DNA from: Bacteroidales bacterium
Lineage (GTDB): Bacteria > Bacteroidota > Bacteroidia > Bacteroidales > UBA1556
Length of the DNA: 64,000 bases
Direction of reading: 5' to 3'
NCBI GenBank assembly: GCA_023146135.1
Contig: JAGLCR010000002.1
Span: 1-64,000 of the forward strand
A program made the translations under genes and the position numbers. Numbering within the stretch: the stretch's first letter is position 1; each line of letters opens with the position of its first letter. Below, one piece after another: positions 54,958-64,000 of the stretch. Below the pieces are notes generated by a model, which was given only the letters and a program-made list of their open reading frames with translations, did not search any database and had not been told where the DNA came from.

Positions 54958-55413
54958 ATGATAAGTAAAAAAAGGGTTGTAGAGCTAATTGAAGAGCGCA
55001 TTGAAGGTACTGATATCTTCATTGTGAATGTGGATATTAGCACTGGAAATAAAATCTTAATTACGCTTGATGCAGACCAAGGCTTAAGTATTGAAAAGTG
55101 CATGTCGGTGAGTCGTAATGTAGAGCATAATTTGGATCGTGAGGAGGAGGATTTCTCTCTTGAGGTAGCTTCTTCTGGCTTGAATAATCCTTTACTTTTG
55201 CCAAGACAATTTGAAAAGTATATTGGTAAGAAAATCGTAGTTCAAACTAACGATATGGATAAGTTGGAAGGGATACTTTTGGCTTTTGACGATAAAAGTT
55301 TAGACCTTGAATTGGAGTTAAGTAAGAAACAAAAAAAGGCTAAAGTAGAGCCTAAAATGAATATTTCTTTTGATGAAATAAAAGAAACTAAAGCAGCAAT
55401 AAGATTTAAATAA
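54958..55413 (+). CDS. rimP: Ribosome maturation factor RimP
   Basis: A 151-aa factor for 30S subunit assembly. The N-terminal alpha-beta domain contains ITLDADQGLSIEKCMSVSRNVEHNLD and SLEVASSGLNNPLLLPRQF; the C-terminal SH3-like domain starts around residue 82 (YIGKKIVVQTNDMDKLEGILLAFDD). Length and position before nusA confirm it. Start chosen at the only suitable ATG. Confidence 0.95.
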   Translation: MISKKRVVELIEERIEGTDIFIVNVDISTGNKILITLDADQGLSIEKCMSVSRNVEHNLDREEEDFSLEVASSGLNNPLLLPRQFEKYIGKKIVVQTNDMDKLEGILLAFDDKSLDLELELSKKQKKAKVEPKMNISFDEIKETKAAIRFK

Positions 55414-55430
55414 TTTTAAAAATATATAAT

Positions 55431-56666
55431 ATGGACAGTATCAACCTGGTAGAATCATTTGCCGAATTTAAGGAATTCAAAAATATCAATCGCCCTACGA
55501 TGATGCGTATTTTGGAAGAGGTGTTTCGTAATACATTACTTAAAACATATGGCACAGACGATAATTATGATATTATTGTAAATGTTGATAAGGGTGACCT
55601 AGAGATATGGCGTTTTCGTCAAGTTGTTGAGGATGGAGCTGTAGAAGATGAAAATCGTGAAATCTCATACTCTGATGCCGTTAAAATTGAACCTGATTTT
55701 GAAGTGGGTGAGGAAGTTTCGGAAGAGGTGAAGTTGACAGATTTTGGTCGACGTGAAGTATTAACTATCCGCCAAAATCTGGTAGCAAAAATTCAAGAGT
55801 TTGAGCGTGATAATGAATTCAAAAAATATAAGGACCGCATTGGAGATATCGTTTCTGGTGAGGTTTATCAAATTTGGAAAAAAGAAATATTGATTCTTGA
55901 TGATGAAGGAATTGAATTGATTCTTCCAAAAACTGAGCAAATTCCTTCTGATTTCTTTAGAAAAGGTGATAATATTCGTGCCATAGTTTTGAAGATTGAA
56001 ACAAGAAATAATAATCCAGTAATTGTTCTTTCTCGTACCTCTCCAATTTTCCTTGAGCGATTATTTGAAATGGAAGTTCCTGAAATTTTTGATGGACTAA
56101 TTACTATCAAAAATATTGTGCGTGAGCCAGGTGAACGTGCCAAGGTTTCTGTAGAATCCTATGATGATCGTATCGACCCAGTAGGTGCTTGTGTGGGAAT
56201 GAAAGGTTCACGTATTCACGGTATTGTTCGTGAATTGCGTAATGAGAATATCGACGTAATTAATTTTACCAACAATATGAGCTTGTATATCCAACGCTCC
56301 TTAAGCCCTGCAAAAATTACATCCATCGTGTTGAATGATGATGAAATGCACGCAGAGGTTTACTTGAAGCCTGATCAGGTATCATTGGCTATTGGTAAAG
56401 GTGGGCATAATATTAAATTGGCAGGTAAACTTACAGGTTACGAAATTGATGTGTATCGCGATAGTGAAGAGGATATGGAGGATGTGGACTTGAACGAGTT
56501 TTCTGATGAAATTGATGCATGGATAATCGAGGAGTTCAGAAATGTGGGTTGTGATACCGCCAAAAGTGTATTAGATATTGGTGTTGAGGAGTTGGTACGA
56601 CGTACCGACCTTGAAGAGGAAACCGTAAAATCAGTAGTTGATATCCTTAAGTCGGAATTCGAATAA
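55431..56666 (+). CDS. nusA: Transcription termination/antitermination factor NusA
   Basis: A 411-aa RNA-polymerase-binding factor controlling pausing, termination and antitermination. N-terminal domain (~1-130), S1 domain (~135-200; GDIVSGEVYQIWKKEILILDDEG), and two KH domains (~230-350) with DPVGACVGMKGSRIHGIVREL and SLAIGKGGHNIKLAGKLTG. A C-terminal helix-hairpin-helix-like module (~360-411) is present, shorter than the two acidic repeats of E. coli NusA. It lies 17 bp after rimP. Confidence 0.97.
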   Translation: MDSINLVESFAEFKEFKNINRPTMMRILEEVFRNTLLKTYGTDDNYDIIVNVDKGDLEIWRFRQVVEDGAVEDENREISYSDAVKIEPDFEVGEEVSEEVKLTDFGRREVLTIRQNLVAKIQEFERDNEFKKYKDRIGDIVSGEVYQIWKKEILILDDEGIELILPKTEQIPSDFFRKGDNIRAIVLKIETRNNNPVIVLSRTSPIFLERLFEMEVPEIFDGLITIKNIVREPGERAKVSVESYDDRIDPVGACVGMKGSRIHGIVRELRNENIDVINFTNNMSLYIQRSLSPAKITSIVLNDDEMHAEVYLKPDQVSLAIGKGGHNIKLAGKLTGYEIDVYRDSEEDMEDVDLNEFSDEIDAWIIEEFRNVGCDTAKSVLDIGVEELVRRTDLEEETVKSVVDILKSEFE

Positions 56667-56742
56667 GAAATTGAGCATTACTGAAAGCAAAACAACTAAT
56701 ACATTTATTAATAAGCCAATACTCAAAGTTTAAAACAATAAT

Positions 56743-59700
56743 ATGACAGCAACAAGAAAAGACAAACGTTTGAGAAAAGTAGCCGGAGAATTTAACATTG
56801 GTACATCTACCATTGTTGATTTCCTATCGGACAAGGGTTTTAAGATTGACAGCAGTCCAAACTCTAAGATTACACCTGAAATGTACGATTTATTGAATGG
56901 AAGTTTCCAGTCGGATAAGTCGTTAAAAGAACAAAAGGAAGCGGTAACTCATGAGTTTTCGAGCACTCGCCGTGCCGAAAAGGAAAAGGCTGCAATAGAG
57001 GTCGCTGAAAAAGAAGCTGCTGAAGAAGCTGCTCGTGTAGCTATGGCTGCTGAAAAGGCTGCTGAAAAGGCTGCTGAAGCTGCTGCTGAGCAAGCTCGTA
57101 AAGCTGAAGAGGAGAAGAAGGCTGCAAATGTGATTAAAACCGAAATTCCTAAGCCGAAAGTAATAGGAAATATCGATTTGGATGCTGGAAAGAAAAAAAC
57201 CAAGAAGGCAGAAAAGACAGAGAAGGTTGAGAAGGAGGAAAAGGCCAAGAAAACGGAAAAAGTAGAGGAGCCTAAGGAAGAGAAGATTGAACTTGTGGAG
57301 AAAAAAGTTGCTGTTGAAACACAAGCTGAGGTAGTAAAGGAGGTAGCTTCTGCGCCTGAAACTGACAATGTTAAAAAAGGCCCTAAAATATTGGGTACGG
57401 TGGATTTGAAAGGAATGAACCAGAAAACTCGTCCTGATAAAAAATCGAAAAAGGAAAAGAAGAACGAAATAAAAGTTCACGAAAAGAAAAAGCCTAATAA
57501 GCAGGAAGGAAAAAATGAGGCTCCTGCTAAGCCTGAACAAGCAAAAGAAGCGGTAGTTGATACTAAGCCGAAAGATGATCCTAATTTTGTGAAAACAAGA
57601 ATAGAAAAACTTGCAGGCCCAACGGTTTTAGGTAAAATTGAACTACCTGTTATTAAAAAACCAGAAAAGAAAAAGCCCATTGGTTCTTCTTCTGATAATC
57701 CAAACAAGAAGAAAAAGCGGAAACGAATTAGGAAGGATGGTGGAAAACCTGCCAATACGAATACTAATTCTAATCAGAGGCAGAATGCTAAAGAGAGCCG
57801 TTTCAAGAGTAAGAAAAAGAAAAGAGAGCCGAAGCCAGAGCTTTCTGAAGAAGATATTTCAAAGCAGATTAAGGAAACCTTGGCTCGCTTAAACGATTCA
57901 AGCAAGAAGACTTCAGTGAAACATCGCCGTAATAAGCGTGATACTGTGGGTAAAGCCCAAATGGCTGAAATAGAAAAGCAGGAGGAAGAAAAATCAACCA
58001 TTAAGGTGGCTGAATTTGTTACCGCTAACGAACTCGCAACCATGATGAGTATTAGTGTTAACGATGTAATTGCAACATGTATGTCTCTTGGCCTATTTGT
58101 ATCAATTAATCAGCGACTGGATGCAGAAACAATTGTGATTGTAGCTGAGGAATTTGGCTATACAGTCGATTTCTTGAATGTAAAAGAAGTTGAAGATACT
58201 GAGCTTGATGATATAGATGATGAGGCTGATTTAATACCTCGAAATCCAATTGTAACTGTGATGGGTCACGTTGACCATGGAAAAACATCTTTACTTGACT
58301 TTATTCGCTCAGAAAATGTAATTGCTGGTGAAGCTGGTGGTATTACACAGCATATTGGAGCATACGAAGTTGAACTAAAGAGTGGACAACGTATTTCATT
58401 CCTTGACACACCAGGTCACGAGGCCTTTACTGCAATGCGTGCTCGTGGTTCAAAAATTACAGATGTAGCGGTTATTGTGATTGCTGCAGATGATAGCATC
58501 ATGCCGCAAACAAAGGAGTCAATTAATCATGCTCAAGCAGCCGATGTGCCAATTATTTTTGCAATCAATAAGATTGATAAGCCTGGTGCAAACCCAGAAA
58601 AGATAAAAGAAGAGTTAGCCAATATGAATCTGTTGGTTGAAGATTGGGGTGGAAAAATTCAATCGCAAGAAATTTCAGCCAAGAATGGAACAGGTGTAGA
58701 GGAATTAATGGAGAAGATTGTTCTTGAGGCCGAAATGCTTGACCTTAAAGCTAATCCTAATCGTAGTGCCAATGGAACTGTTTTAGAAGCATCATTGGAT
58801 AAAGGAAAAGGATATGTTACTAAAATATTAGTTCAGAACGGAACCCTTAAAGTTGGGGATATGGTTTTGGCAGGTATGAGCTATGGTAAAGTAAAAGCTA
58901 TGTTTAATGAGCGTAATAAGCTAGTTGAAACCGCAGGCCCTGCAACACCAGTATTATTATTAGGATTGAATAGCGCACCTCAAGCAGGTGATGCATTCCG
59001 AATATATCGTGACGAGAAAGAAGTAAAAGCCATTGCTAGCAAGCGTGAACAATTGCAACGAGAGCAGGGAGTTCGTACTCAGAAACATATTACTCTTGAC
59101 GAAATTGGTCGTCGTTTGGCAATAGGTGACTTTAAGGAGTTGAACTTAATTGTGAAAGGTGATGTGGATGGTTCTATCGAAGCATTGTCCGATGCATTGG
59201 TGAAATTAAGTGTGGATGAAATTCAAGTGAATATTATTCATAAGTCTGTGGGACAGGTGAATGAGGCCGATGTGGTATTAGCATCTGCATCTGACGCAAT
59301 TATTATTGCGTTCCAAGTTCGTCCTTCACCAATAGCTCGCCAGTTGGCAGATAAGGAACAAATTGATATTCGTACCTACTCTGTTATTTATAAGGCTATC
59401 GACGAAATAAAAGAAGCAATGCAAGGAATGCTTTCTCCTGATATGGTGGAAGAGATAGTTTGTAGTGTGGAAGTGCGTGATGTATTTAAGATTACTAAAG
59501 TTGGTACCGTAGCAGGATGTTATGTGCTAGATGGTAAAATAAATAGAAACACTAAAATTCGCTTAATTCGTGATGGTATCGTAATTTACGAAGGTGGTTT
59601 AGGATCTCTTAAACGTTTCAAAGATGATGCGAAAGAGGTTGCCAAAGGTTACGAATGTGGATTGAACATTGAAAACTATAATGATATTAAAGTAAATGAT

Positions 59701-59745
59701 ATCATTGAAGGTTTTGAAATGAAAGAAGTAGAGCGAAAATTATAA
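56743..59745 (+). CDS. infB: Translation initiation factor IF-2
   Basis: A 1000-aa GTPase that places initiator tRNA on the 30S subunit. An IF2_N domain (~3-55), then a long Ala/Glu/Lys-rich low-complexity region (~65-395) with a coiled-coil nature, then the core: G domain from ~495 with [30 protein letters not shown] and [10 protein letters not shown], domain II, and C-terminal domains C1/C2. The long Lys-rich N-terminal region makes many antisense shadow ORFs. It closes the rimP-nusA-infB unit with a terminator; rbfA/truB do not follow. Confidence 0.98.
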   Translation: MTATRKDKRLRKVAGEFNIGTSTIVDFLSDKGFKIDSSPNSKITPEMYDLLNGSFQSDKSLKEQKEAVTHEFSSTRRAEKEKAAIEVAEKEAAEEAARVAMAAEKAAEKAAEAAAEQARKAEEEKKAANVIKTEIPKPKVIGNIDLDAGKKKTKKAEKTEKVEKEEKAKKTEKVEEPKEEKIELVEKKVAVETQAEVVKEVASAPETDNVKKGPKILGTVDLKGMNQKTRPDKKSKKEKKNEIKVHEKKKPNKQEGKNEAPAKPEQAKEAVVDTKPKDDPNFVKTRIEKLAGPTVLGKIELPVIKKPEKKKPIGSSSDNPNKKKKRKRIRKDGGKPANTNTNSNQRQNAKESRFKSKKKKREPKPELSEEDISKQIKETLARLNDSSKKTSVKHRRNKRDTVGKAQMAEIEKQEEEKSTIKVAEFVTANELATMMSISVNDVIATCMSLGLFVSINQRLDAETIVIVAEEFGYTVDFLNVKEVEDTELDDIDDEADLIPRNPIVTVMGHVDHGKTSLLDFIRSENVIAGEAGGITQHIGAYEVELKSGQRISFLDTPGHEAFTAMRARGSKITDVAVIVIAADDSIMPQTKESINHAQAADVPIIFAINKIDKPGANPEKIKEELANMNLLVEDWGGKIQSQEISAKNGTGVEELMEKIVLEAEMLDLKANPNRSANGTVLEASLDKGKGYVTKILVQNGTLKVGDMVLAGMSYGKVKAMFNERNKLVETAGPATPVLLLGLNSAPQAGDAFRIYRDEKEVKAIASKREQLQREQGVRTQKHITLDEIGRRLAIGDFKELNLIVKGDVDGSIEALSDALVKLSVDEIQVNIIHKSVGQVNEADVVLASASDAIIIAFQVRPSPIARQLADKEQIDIRTYSVIYKAIDEIKEAMQGMLSPDMVEEIVCSVEVRDVFKITKVGTVAGCYVLDGKINRNTKIRLIRDGIVIYEGGLGSLKRFKDDAKEVAKGYECGLNIENYNDIKVNDIIEGFEMKEVERKL

Positions 59746-59752
59746 TATAATT

Positions 59753-59792
59753 AGACTAAAGAGATATCATCTCTTTAGTCTTTCTTTTTTTT
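59753..59792 (+). terminator. Intrinsic terminator after infB
   Basis: Perfect 13-bp stem AGACTAAAGAGAT / ATCTCTTTAGTCT with a 3-nt loop, followed by TTCTTTTTTTT. Confidence 0.93.
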
Positions 59793-59838
59793 AAGTGCAT
59801 TTTTCTCATTGTATTTTTTTTGAATTAAATAATCAAGA

Positions 59839-60927
59839 ATGAAGAATAATTACTGCGTAATAATGGCTGGCGGAATTGGTGCTCGATTTTGGCCAATGAG
59901 CAAAACAGCTCGCCCAAAACAATTTATTGATATTTTGGGAACAGGGGAAACCTTAATTCAACAAACGTTTAACCGTTTTTTAAAAATTTGTCCTCCTGAG
60001 AATATTCTCGTTGTTACCAACGATCAGTATAAGGATTTAGTTTTAGAGCAACTTCCACTATTGAAAGAAAATCAGGTTTTATGTGAGCCATCTCGTAGAA
60101 ATACCGCGCCATGTATCGCCTATGCAAATTATAGAATATTAGCAGAAAATCCTGATGCTCGTGTTGTGGTAGCTCCGTCCGATCATATTATTATGAAAGA
60201 GGATGTTTTTGTAAATGTGGTTACCGAGGCTTTGGATGTGGTTGAAAAAAATGATTGGCTACTTACCCTCGGAATAAAGCCGAGCCGTCCTGATACTGGT
60301 TACGGATACATTCAATATAATGGCGATACTCCATACAAAAGTAATGAGGACATAAAAAAAGTAAAGACATTTACTGAGAAGCCACAGCTCGAAATGGCGA
60401 AAGAGTTTCTCGAAAGTGGTGATTTCCTTTGGAATGCAGGTATCTTTATATGGAGTTTGAAAAGTATAATGGCAGCTTTTACCAATTATCTTCCCGAAGT
60501 TGACTCCCTATTTAATGGGGGTATTGGAAAATATAATACAGCGGAGGAAACTGCTTTTATCAATGATACCTACTCTGTTTGTACCAATATTTCAATTGAT
60601 TATGGAGTGATGGAAAAAGCGGAAAATGTGTATGTATATGCTGCCGATTTTGGATGGTCTGATTTGGGAACTTGGGGTTCATTATACGAGATTAAAGAAA
60701 AAGATGCTGGTAATAATGCTATTATCGGTAATAATGTAATGACCTACGATTCGAAAAACTGTATCGTTAACGTGCCTAAAAATAAATTGGTAGTTATTCA
60801 TGGCCTTGACGACTATATTGTTGCTGAGGGGGATCAATCACTACTTATTTGTCGTAAAGAGGATGAGCAGATGATTAGAAATATCGTGAATGATATACGT
60901 ATCGAAAAAGGGGAACAATATATTTAG
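59839..60927 (+). CDS. manC: Mannose-1-phosphate guanylyltransferase
   Basis: Makes GDP-mannose from GTP and mannose 1-phosphate for cell-surface glycans and fucose-type sugars. The nucleotidyltransferase start MAGGIGARFWPMSKTARPKQFIDIL, the ALGIKPSRPDTGYGYIQ-like region and FTEKPQLEMAKEFLESGDFLWNAGIFIW are diagnostic. At 362 aa it is the monofunctional form without the phosphomannose isomerase domain. A terminator separates it from infB; no glycan genes adjoin it here. Confidence 0.94.
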   Translation: MKNNYCVIMAGGIGARFWPMSKTARPKQFIDILGTGETLIQQTFNRFLKICPPENILVVTNDQYKDLVLEQLPLLKENQVLCEPSRRNTAPCIAYANYRILAENPDARVVVAPSDHIIMKEDVFVNVVTEALDVVEKNDWLLTLGIKPSRPDTGYGYIQYNGDTPYKSNEDIKKVKTFTEKPQLEMAKEFLESGDFLWNAGIFIWSLKSIMAAFTNYLPEVDSLFNGGIGKYNTAEETAFINDTYSVCTNISIDYGVMEKAENVYVYAADFGWSDLGTWGSLYEIKEKDAGNNAIIGNNVMTYDSKNCIVNVPKNKLVVIHGLDDYIVAEGDQSLLICRKEDEQMIRNIVNDIRIEKGEQYI

Positions 60928-61027
60928 GTATTAGATTTAACCTATTTATCGACTTAATGATAATTATAGAGTATTAATCATTATTATACTGTTATATAAC
61001 AGCATATCAACCAAATAAATTATACAT

Positions 61028-63208
61028 ATGAAAAAGAATATATTATTATTGCTTGTTGTTGGGCTATTGTCTACAACGTTTGCTAGCAAAGCTAAAGCAG
61101 ATGAAGGTATGTGGTTACCTTTCCTTATCAAACGTTTGAACTACGTTGATATGCAGAAAGAAGGATTGAAACTTACTGCAGAAGAAATTTATAGTGCTAA
61201 TCATTCCAGTTTGAAAGATGCAATTATTCAATTAGGCAATGGTTGTACTGGCGAGATAATTTCAAACGAAGGTTTGATTTTGACGAATCACCATTGTGGT
61301 TTTGGAAGTATACAATCGCATTCTACAGTGGAGCACGATTATTTGACTGATGGTTTTTGGGCTATGAATAAGCAAGATGAATTGCCAAACCCAGGATTCT
61401 TTGTTAAATTCCTTGTGCGTATTGACGATGTTACCACCAAAGTATTGGCTAATGTAAATGATGATATGACTGAGGAGGAGCGATCGTTGGAAATATCAAA
61501 GATAATTAGAGTCTTACGTGATAGTAATTCCGTATCAGGAAAATATGATGTAGTTATTAAGCCCTTCTTTAATGGAAATGAATATTATATGTTTATTATG
61601 CAAACCTATAATGATGTACGCTTAGTTGGTGCACCTCCTTCATCTATTGGTAAATATGGTGGAGATACTGACAACTGGATGTGGCCACGCCATACTGGTG
61701 ATTTCTCCATGTTTCGTGTTTATACTGCCCCCGACGGAAGTCCAGCAAAATATTCAAAGGATAATATTCCAATGAAGCCTAAGCACTTTCTTCCTGTTTC
61801 GGTTGATGGTGTAAAGGAAAATGACTTTGCTATGATTATGGGATATCCTGGAAGCACCGATCGTTATTTGACTTCTTATGGTGTTCATCATAATCTAAAC
61901 CTAGTGTATCCTACACGAATTAAAATTCGTCGTGCCAAGCTAGATATTTATTCTGAGGATATGAAAGCGGATCCTAAAGTGCGTATTCAGTATGCTTCAA
62001 AATATGCTCGTGTAGCAAATTATTGGAAAAACTTTATCGGCATGAGCAAGGGTTTAAGAAAACTCAAGGTTGCTGAGAAAAAAGAAGAGACAGAAGATAA
62101 ACTAAGCCAATGGATTGCCTTGGATGAAAGTAGAAAAGCTAAATATGGTAATGCATTGACAGATATTGACTCTGCTTATATGGTGATTGATAAATACACT
62201 GTTCAGAAATATTATTATTATGAGGCGATTAAATATGGTCCTGAGATACTTAATGCTAGTGCTTCATATAAGAGCTTAATGGCTCAGCTTAAAAATAGAA
62301 AAGTAGACCAAGGTGAAATAGCTAAAATTACCACATCATTGAAAAAGAAGGCGGATGCATTTTTTAAGGATTATAACTTGCCGACTGATAAAAAACTGTT
62401 TTCGAAGATGATGCAAATGTATCACCAAAATGTGCTTGAAGATCAGCAGCCAAAGTATTTAATAGAAGCTTCAATAGATTATGAGTTAGATTATGATAAG
62501 ATGGCTGACAAAGTATTTTCAAACACCATGTTTTGTGATAAGGATAAGCTAGCCAAATTTTTAGATAATCCATCAGCTAAAGTGCTAGCAAACGATCCTG
62601 CCTATATTGTTATGAAAGCGTTTAGCGATAATTTTGATAAGTTCAAAAAGGAATCTGAAAAAGCTTCTGAGCAATTAGCAAAAGGAAATCGTCTGTTTAT
62701 CCAAGCTTTGCAGCTAATGGAAAAAGATAAAAAGTTTTATCCTGATGCTAACTTTACCATGCGATTAACTTATGGTAAGGTAAAAGGATATGATGCCGCT
62801 GATGCTATTCATTATAAATACTATACTACCATAGATGGTTTAATGGCTAAAGAAGACCCAAATAATCCTGAGTTTATTGTTCCTGCAAAGCTAAAAGAAC
62901 TTTATGAAGCTAAAGATTATGGTATCTATGGAGAGGGAAATACCTTGCATGTATGCTTTTTATCAAATAACGATATTACTGGTGGTAATTCAGGAAGCCC
63001 GGTTATTAATGGTAAAGGAGAATTAATTGGATTGGCTTTTGATGGAAACTGGGAAGCTATGAGTGGGGATATTGCTTTTGAACCCGAATTACAAAGAACC
63101 ATATCAGTTGATATTAGATATGTTTTGTTTATTATTGATAAGTTTGCAGGTGCAGCTAATCTAATTGATGAAATGAAATTTGTGGGTAATAATGCAAAGA
63201 AGAATTAG
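61028..63208 (+). CDS. S46-family dipeptidyl-peptidase (DPP7/DPP11-like)
   Basis: A 726-aa periplasmic serine peptidase with signal MKKNILLLLVVGLLSTTFASKAKA. The chymotrypsin-like triad is seen as LTNHHCGFGS (His) and TGGNSGSPVING (Ser), with the helical insert domain (~300-560) that makes S46 an exo-dipeptidase. After the serine the sequence reads FDGNWEAMSGDIAF; the Gly in FDGNW corresponds to the S1-site position that is Gly in DPP7 and Arg in the acid-specific DPP11, so broad DPP7-like specificity is predicted (from memory of the family). It would feed on peptides from secreted proteases such as the S8 enzyme. Confidence 0.93.
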   Translation: MKKNILLLLVVGLLSTTFASKAKADEGMWLPFLIKRLNYVDMQKEGLKLTAEEIYSANHSSLKDAIIQLGNGCTGEIISNEGLILTNHHCGFGSIQSHSTVEHDYLTDGFWAMNKQDELPNPGFFVKFLVRIDDVTTKVLANVNDDMTEEERSLEISKIIRVLRDSNSVSGKYDVVIKPFFNGNEYYMFIMQTYNDVRLVGAPPSSIGKYGGDTDNWMWPRHTGDFSMFRVYTAPDGSPAKYSKDNIPMKPKHFLPVSVDGVKENDFAMIMGYPGSTDRYLTSYGVHHNLNLVYPTRIKIRRAKLDIYSEDMKADPKVRIQYASKYARVANYWKNFIGMSKGLRKLKVAEKKEETEDKLSQWIALDESRKAKYGNALTDIDSAYMVIDKYTVQKYYYYEAIKYGPEILNASASYKSLMAQLKNRKVDQGEIAKITTSLKKKADAFFKDYNLPTDKKLFSKMMQMYHQNVLEDQQPKYLIEASIDYELDYDKMADKVFSNTMFCDKDKLAKFLDNPSAKVLANDPAYIVMKAFSDNFDKFKKESEKASEQLAKGNRLFIQALQLMEKDKKFYPDANFTMRLTYGKVKGYDAADAIHYKYYTTIDGLMAKEDPNNPEFIVPAKLKELYEAKDYGIYGEGNTLHVCFLSNNDITGGNSGSPVINGKGELIGLAFDGNWEAMSGDIAFEPELQRTISVDIRYVLFIIDKFAGAANLIDEMKFVGNNAKKN

Positions 63209-63241
63209 ACTAATCTAGTTATTTTAAGTTTTTATCTAAAG

Positions 63242-63276
63242 AAAAGCCCCATTAGTATTTGCTAATGGGGCTTTTT
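63242..63276. terminator. Bidirectional terminator between S46 peptidase and basic lipoprotein
   Basis: AAAAGCCCCATTAG / CTAATGGGGCTTTT, 14-bp stem with a TATTTG loop; A-run and T-run on both sides, suited to two convergent genes. Confidence 0.93.
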
Positions 63277-63295
63277 AGGTATTAATTGTGTAATA

Positions 63296-63553
63296 TTATT
63301 GGTTATACCAAGATTTCTTTCGGTAATTTCTTTTATGTTTGATGTTATAAGTGGAGGCTGTTTTAGTCTTCTTTTTGCGAAGCTTCTTCTGATACGTGCC
63401 TTTGTTTTTCTTTCTTTTCTTGGTAGTTGAGCGGCGTTTCTTTACCATTCGCTTATACCTATGCTGACTGCATGAGCTAATGCTAAGGCCACCTATTAAT
63501 AAAAATATTATGAGTAAAGTGCGGTTAAAAATAAGATGTTTCTTCTTTTTCAT
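63296..63553 (-). CDS. Small, highly basic lipoprotein, unknown
   Basis: An 85-aa protein: basic start (MKKKKH), one hydrophobic segment, lipobox SISSC, then a tail of ~55 residues that is about half Lys/Arg (KKRRSTTKKRKKNKG). No family is recognised. A polycationic lipid-anchored tail would bind anionic LPS, peptidoglycan or nucleic acid (inference). Convergent with the S46 gene across a shared terminator. Confidence 0.65.
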   Translation of the reverse strand: MKKKKHLIFNRTLLIIFLLIGGLSISSCSQHRYKRMVKKRRSTTKKRKKNKGTYQKKLRKKKTKTASTYNIKHKRNYRKKSWYNQ

Positions 63554-63652
63554 AGTAACTATAATTTGGCCTTGTAATTTTAGTTTATAGATTGCGAATT
63601 TACCAAATCTTATACAGAAATAAAAAAATAATGTTACAGAGTATATTTATTA

Positions 63653-63660
63653 TATTTTTG
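63653..63660 (+). promoter_or_regulatory. minus-7 promoter box for the last gene of the window
   Basis: TATTTTTG matches TAnnTTTG, 39 bp before the ATG at 63699. Confidence 0.5.
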
Positions 63661-63698
63661 CACACTATTCAATAAAACAAAAACAAAATACCTTTTCA

Positions 63699-64000
63699 AT
63701 GAACCTAGGTCGTATAATCATAAGTTTTTCTTTTTTTTTATTTTTCTCAACCACAGTTTTTGCTCAATTGAGTGGCACAAAAACCATTGGTGGTACTAGT
63801 CCCGATTATGCTACATTTTCCGCTGCAGCTACAGATTTGAATACTAATGGTGTTAATGGTGCAGTGATATTTAATGTAGCTCCAGGCACTTATATTGAGC
63901 AATTTACCTTGTCAAATATTGTGGGTACTAATAGCGTTAATACTATTACTTTTCAATCTAGTAATGGGGATAGCACTTCGGTGATTATACAATATGCATC
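63699..64000 (+). CDS. Secreted beta-helix-like surface protein, N-terminal part (cut by window end)
   Basis: The frame starting MNLGRIIISFSFFLFFSTTVFAQ has a clear signal peptide, then LSGTKTIGGTSPDYATFSAA and a beta-rich stretch with GAVIFNVAPGTYIEQFTL. This pattern occurs at the start of large Bacteroidota T9SS surface proteins with parallel beta-helix repeats. The frame is open to the last base, so length and C-terminal domains are unknown. It is absent from the ORF track, presumably because it lacks a stop. Confidence 0.7.
   Translation, partial: MNLGRIIISFSFFLFFSTTVFAQLSGTKTIGGTSPDYATFSAAATDLNTNGVNGAVIFNVAPGTYIEQFTLSNIVGTNSVNTITFQSSNGDSTSVIIQYA

Noticed and set aside
56923-58043. Several long minus-strand ORFs within infB
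   Set aside because: They are shadows of the Ala/Glu/Lys-rich low-complexity region of IF-2 and consist of Ser/Phe/Leu runs.
1-64000. CRISPR arrays, rRNA genes, intact insertion sequences or prophage
   Set aside because: No regularly spaced repeats, rRNA-like sequence, transposase or phage structural genes were seen in the window.

Overview
This 64 kb window is a chromosomal stretch of an AT-rich member of the Bacteroidota, probably an environmental, Bacteroidales-like organism. The evidence is many minus-7 boxes of the form TAnnTTTG, few Shine-Dalgarno sequences, several secreted proteins with type IX secretion (T9SS) C-terminal sorting domains, a TonB/TonB-dependent receptor pair, and typical family versions (long LysRS, long PurF-like enzyme, S46 peptidase, EF-G paralogue, PPi-type phosphofructokinase signature). 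The exact genus cannot be read from the sequence.

Layout. 1-4.7 kb (+): ClC channel, lysS, a TonB protein. 4.7-8.1 kb (-): a tight operon surE, small membrane protein, lpxB, SpoIID-like. 8.2-18.8 kb (-): a DUF2202 lipoprotein, then three transcription units sharing a near-palindromic 20-bp operator: tetR-cupin; a small secreted protein, a NapH-like Fe-S membrane protein and an outer-membrane barrel; and an MMPL/RND exporter with a LolA-like carrier, an OMPLA-like barrel, a porin-like barrel and a DUF2147 protein. I read this as one locally controlled envelope/lipid-trafficking regulon, and it is the most interesting system here. 18.9-23.3 kb (-): a TonB-dependent receptor behind a structured leader RNA ending in an intrinsic terminator, and a Kef-type antiporter. 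23.5-32.5 kb (-): an S8 protease with a barrel partner, acpP-fabF-rnc, a T9SS BNR-propeller protein and an FAD oxidoreductase. 32.7-37 kb (+): phosphofructokinase, then mlaE-mlaF-cvpA-polysaccharide deacetylase. 37-38.3 kb (-): tadA and a T9SS protein. 38.5-41.3 kb: tRNA-Leu followed by an accessory patch (serine-recombinase remnant, lipoprotein, orphan RHS tail, FISUMP lipoprotein, imperfect repeats). 41.3-48.9 kb: two large convergent T9SS surface proteins sharing repeat modules. 49-63.2 kb (+): adenosine-kinase-like gene, EF-G paralogue, PurF-like gene, tRNA-Gln-rimP-nusA-infB, manC, S46 peptidase. The window ends inside another secreted-protein gene.

Core functions (translation, fatty acid synthesis, lipid A, purines) alternate with envelope and secretion functions. 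Several starts in the ORF track are too far upstream: some overlap neighbouring genes or promoter boxes. They are corrected here. All functional calls come from motif recognition without database searches.
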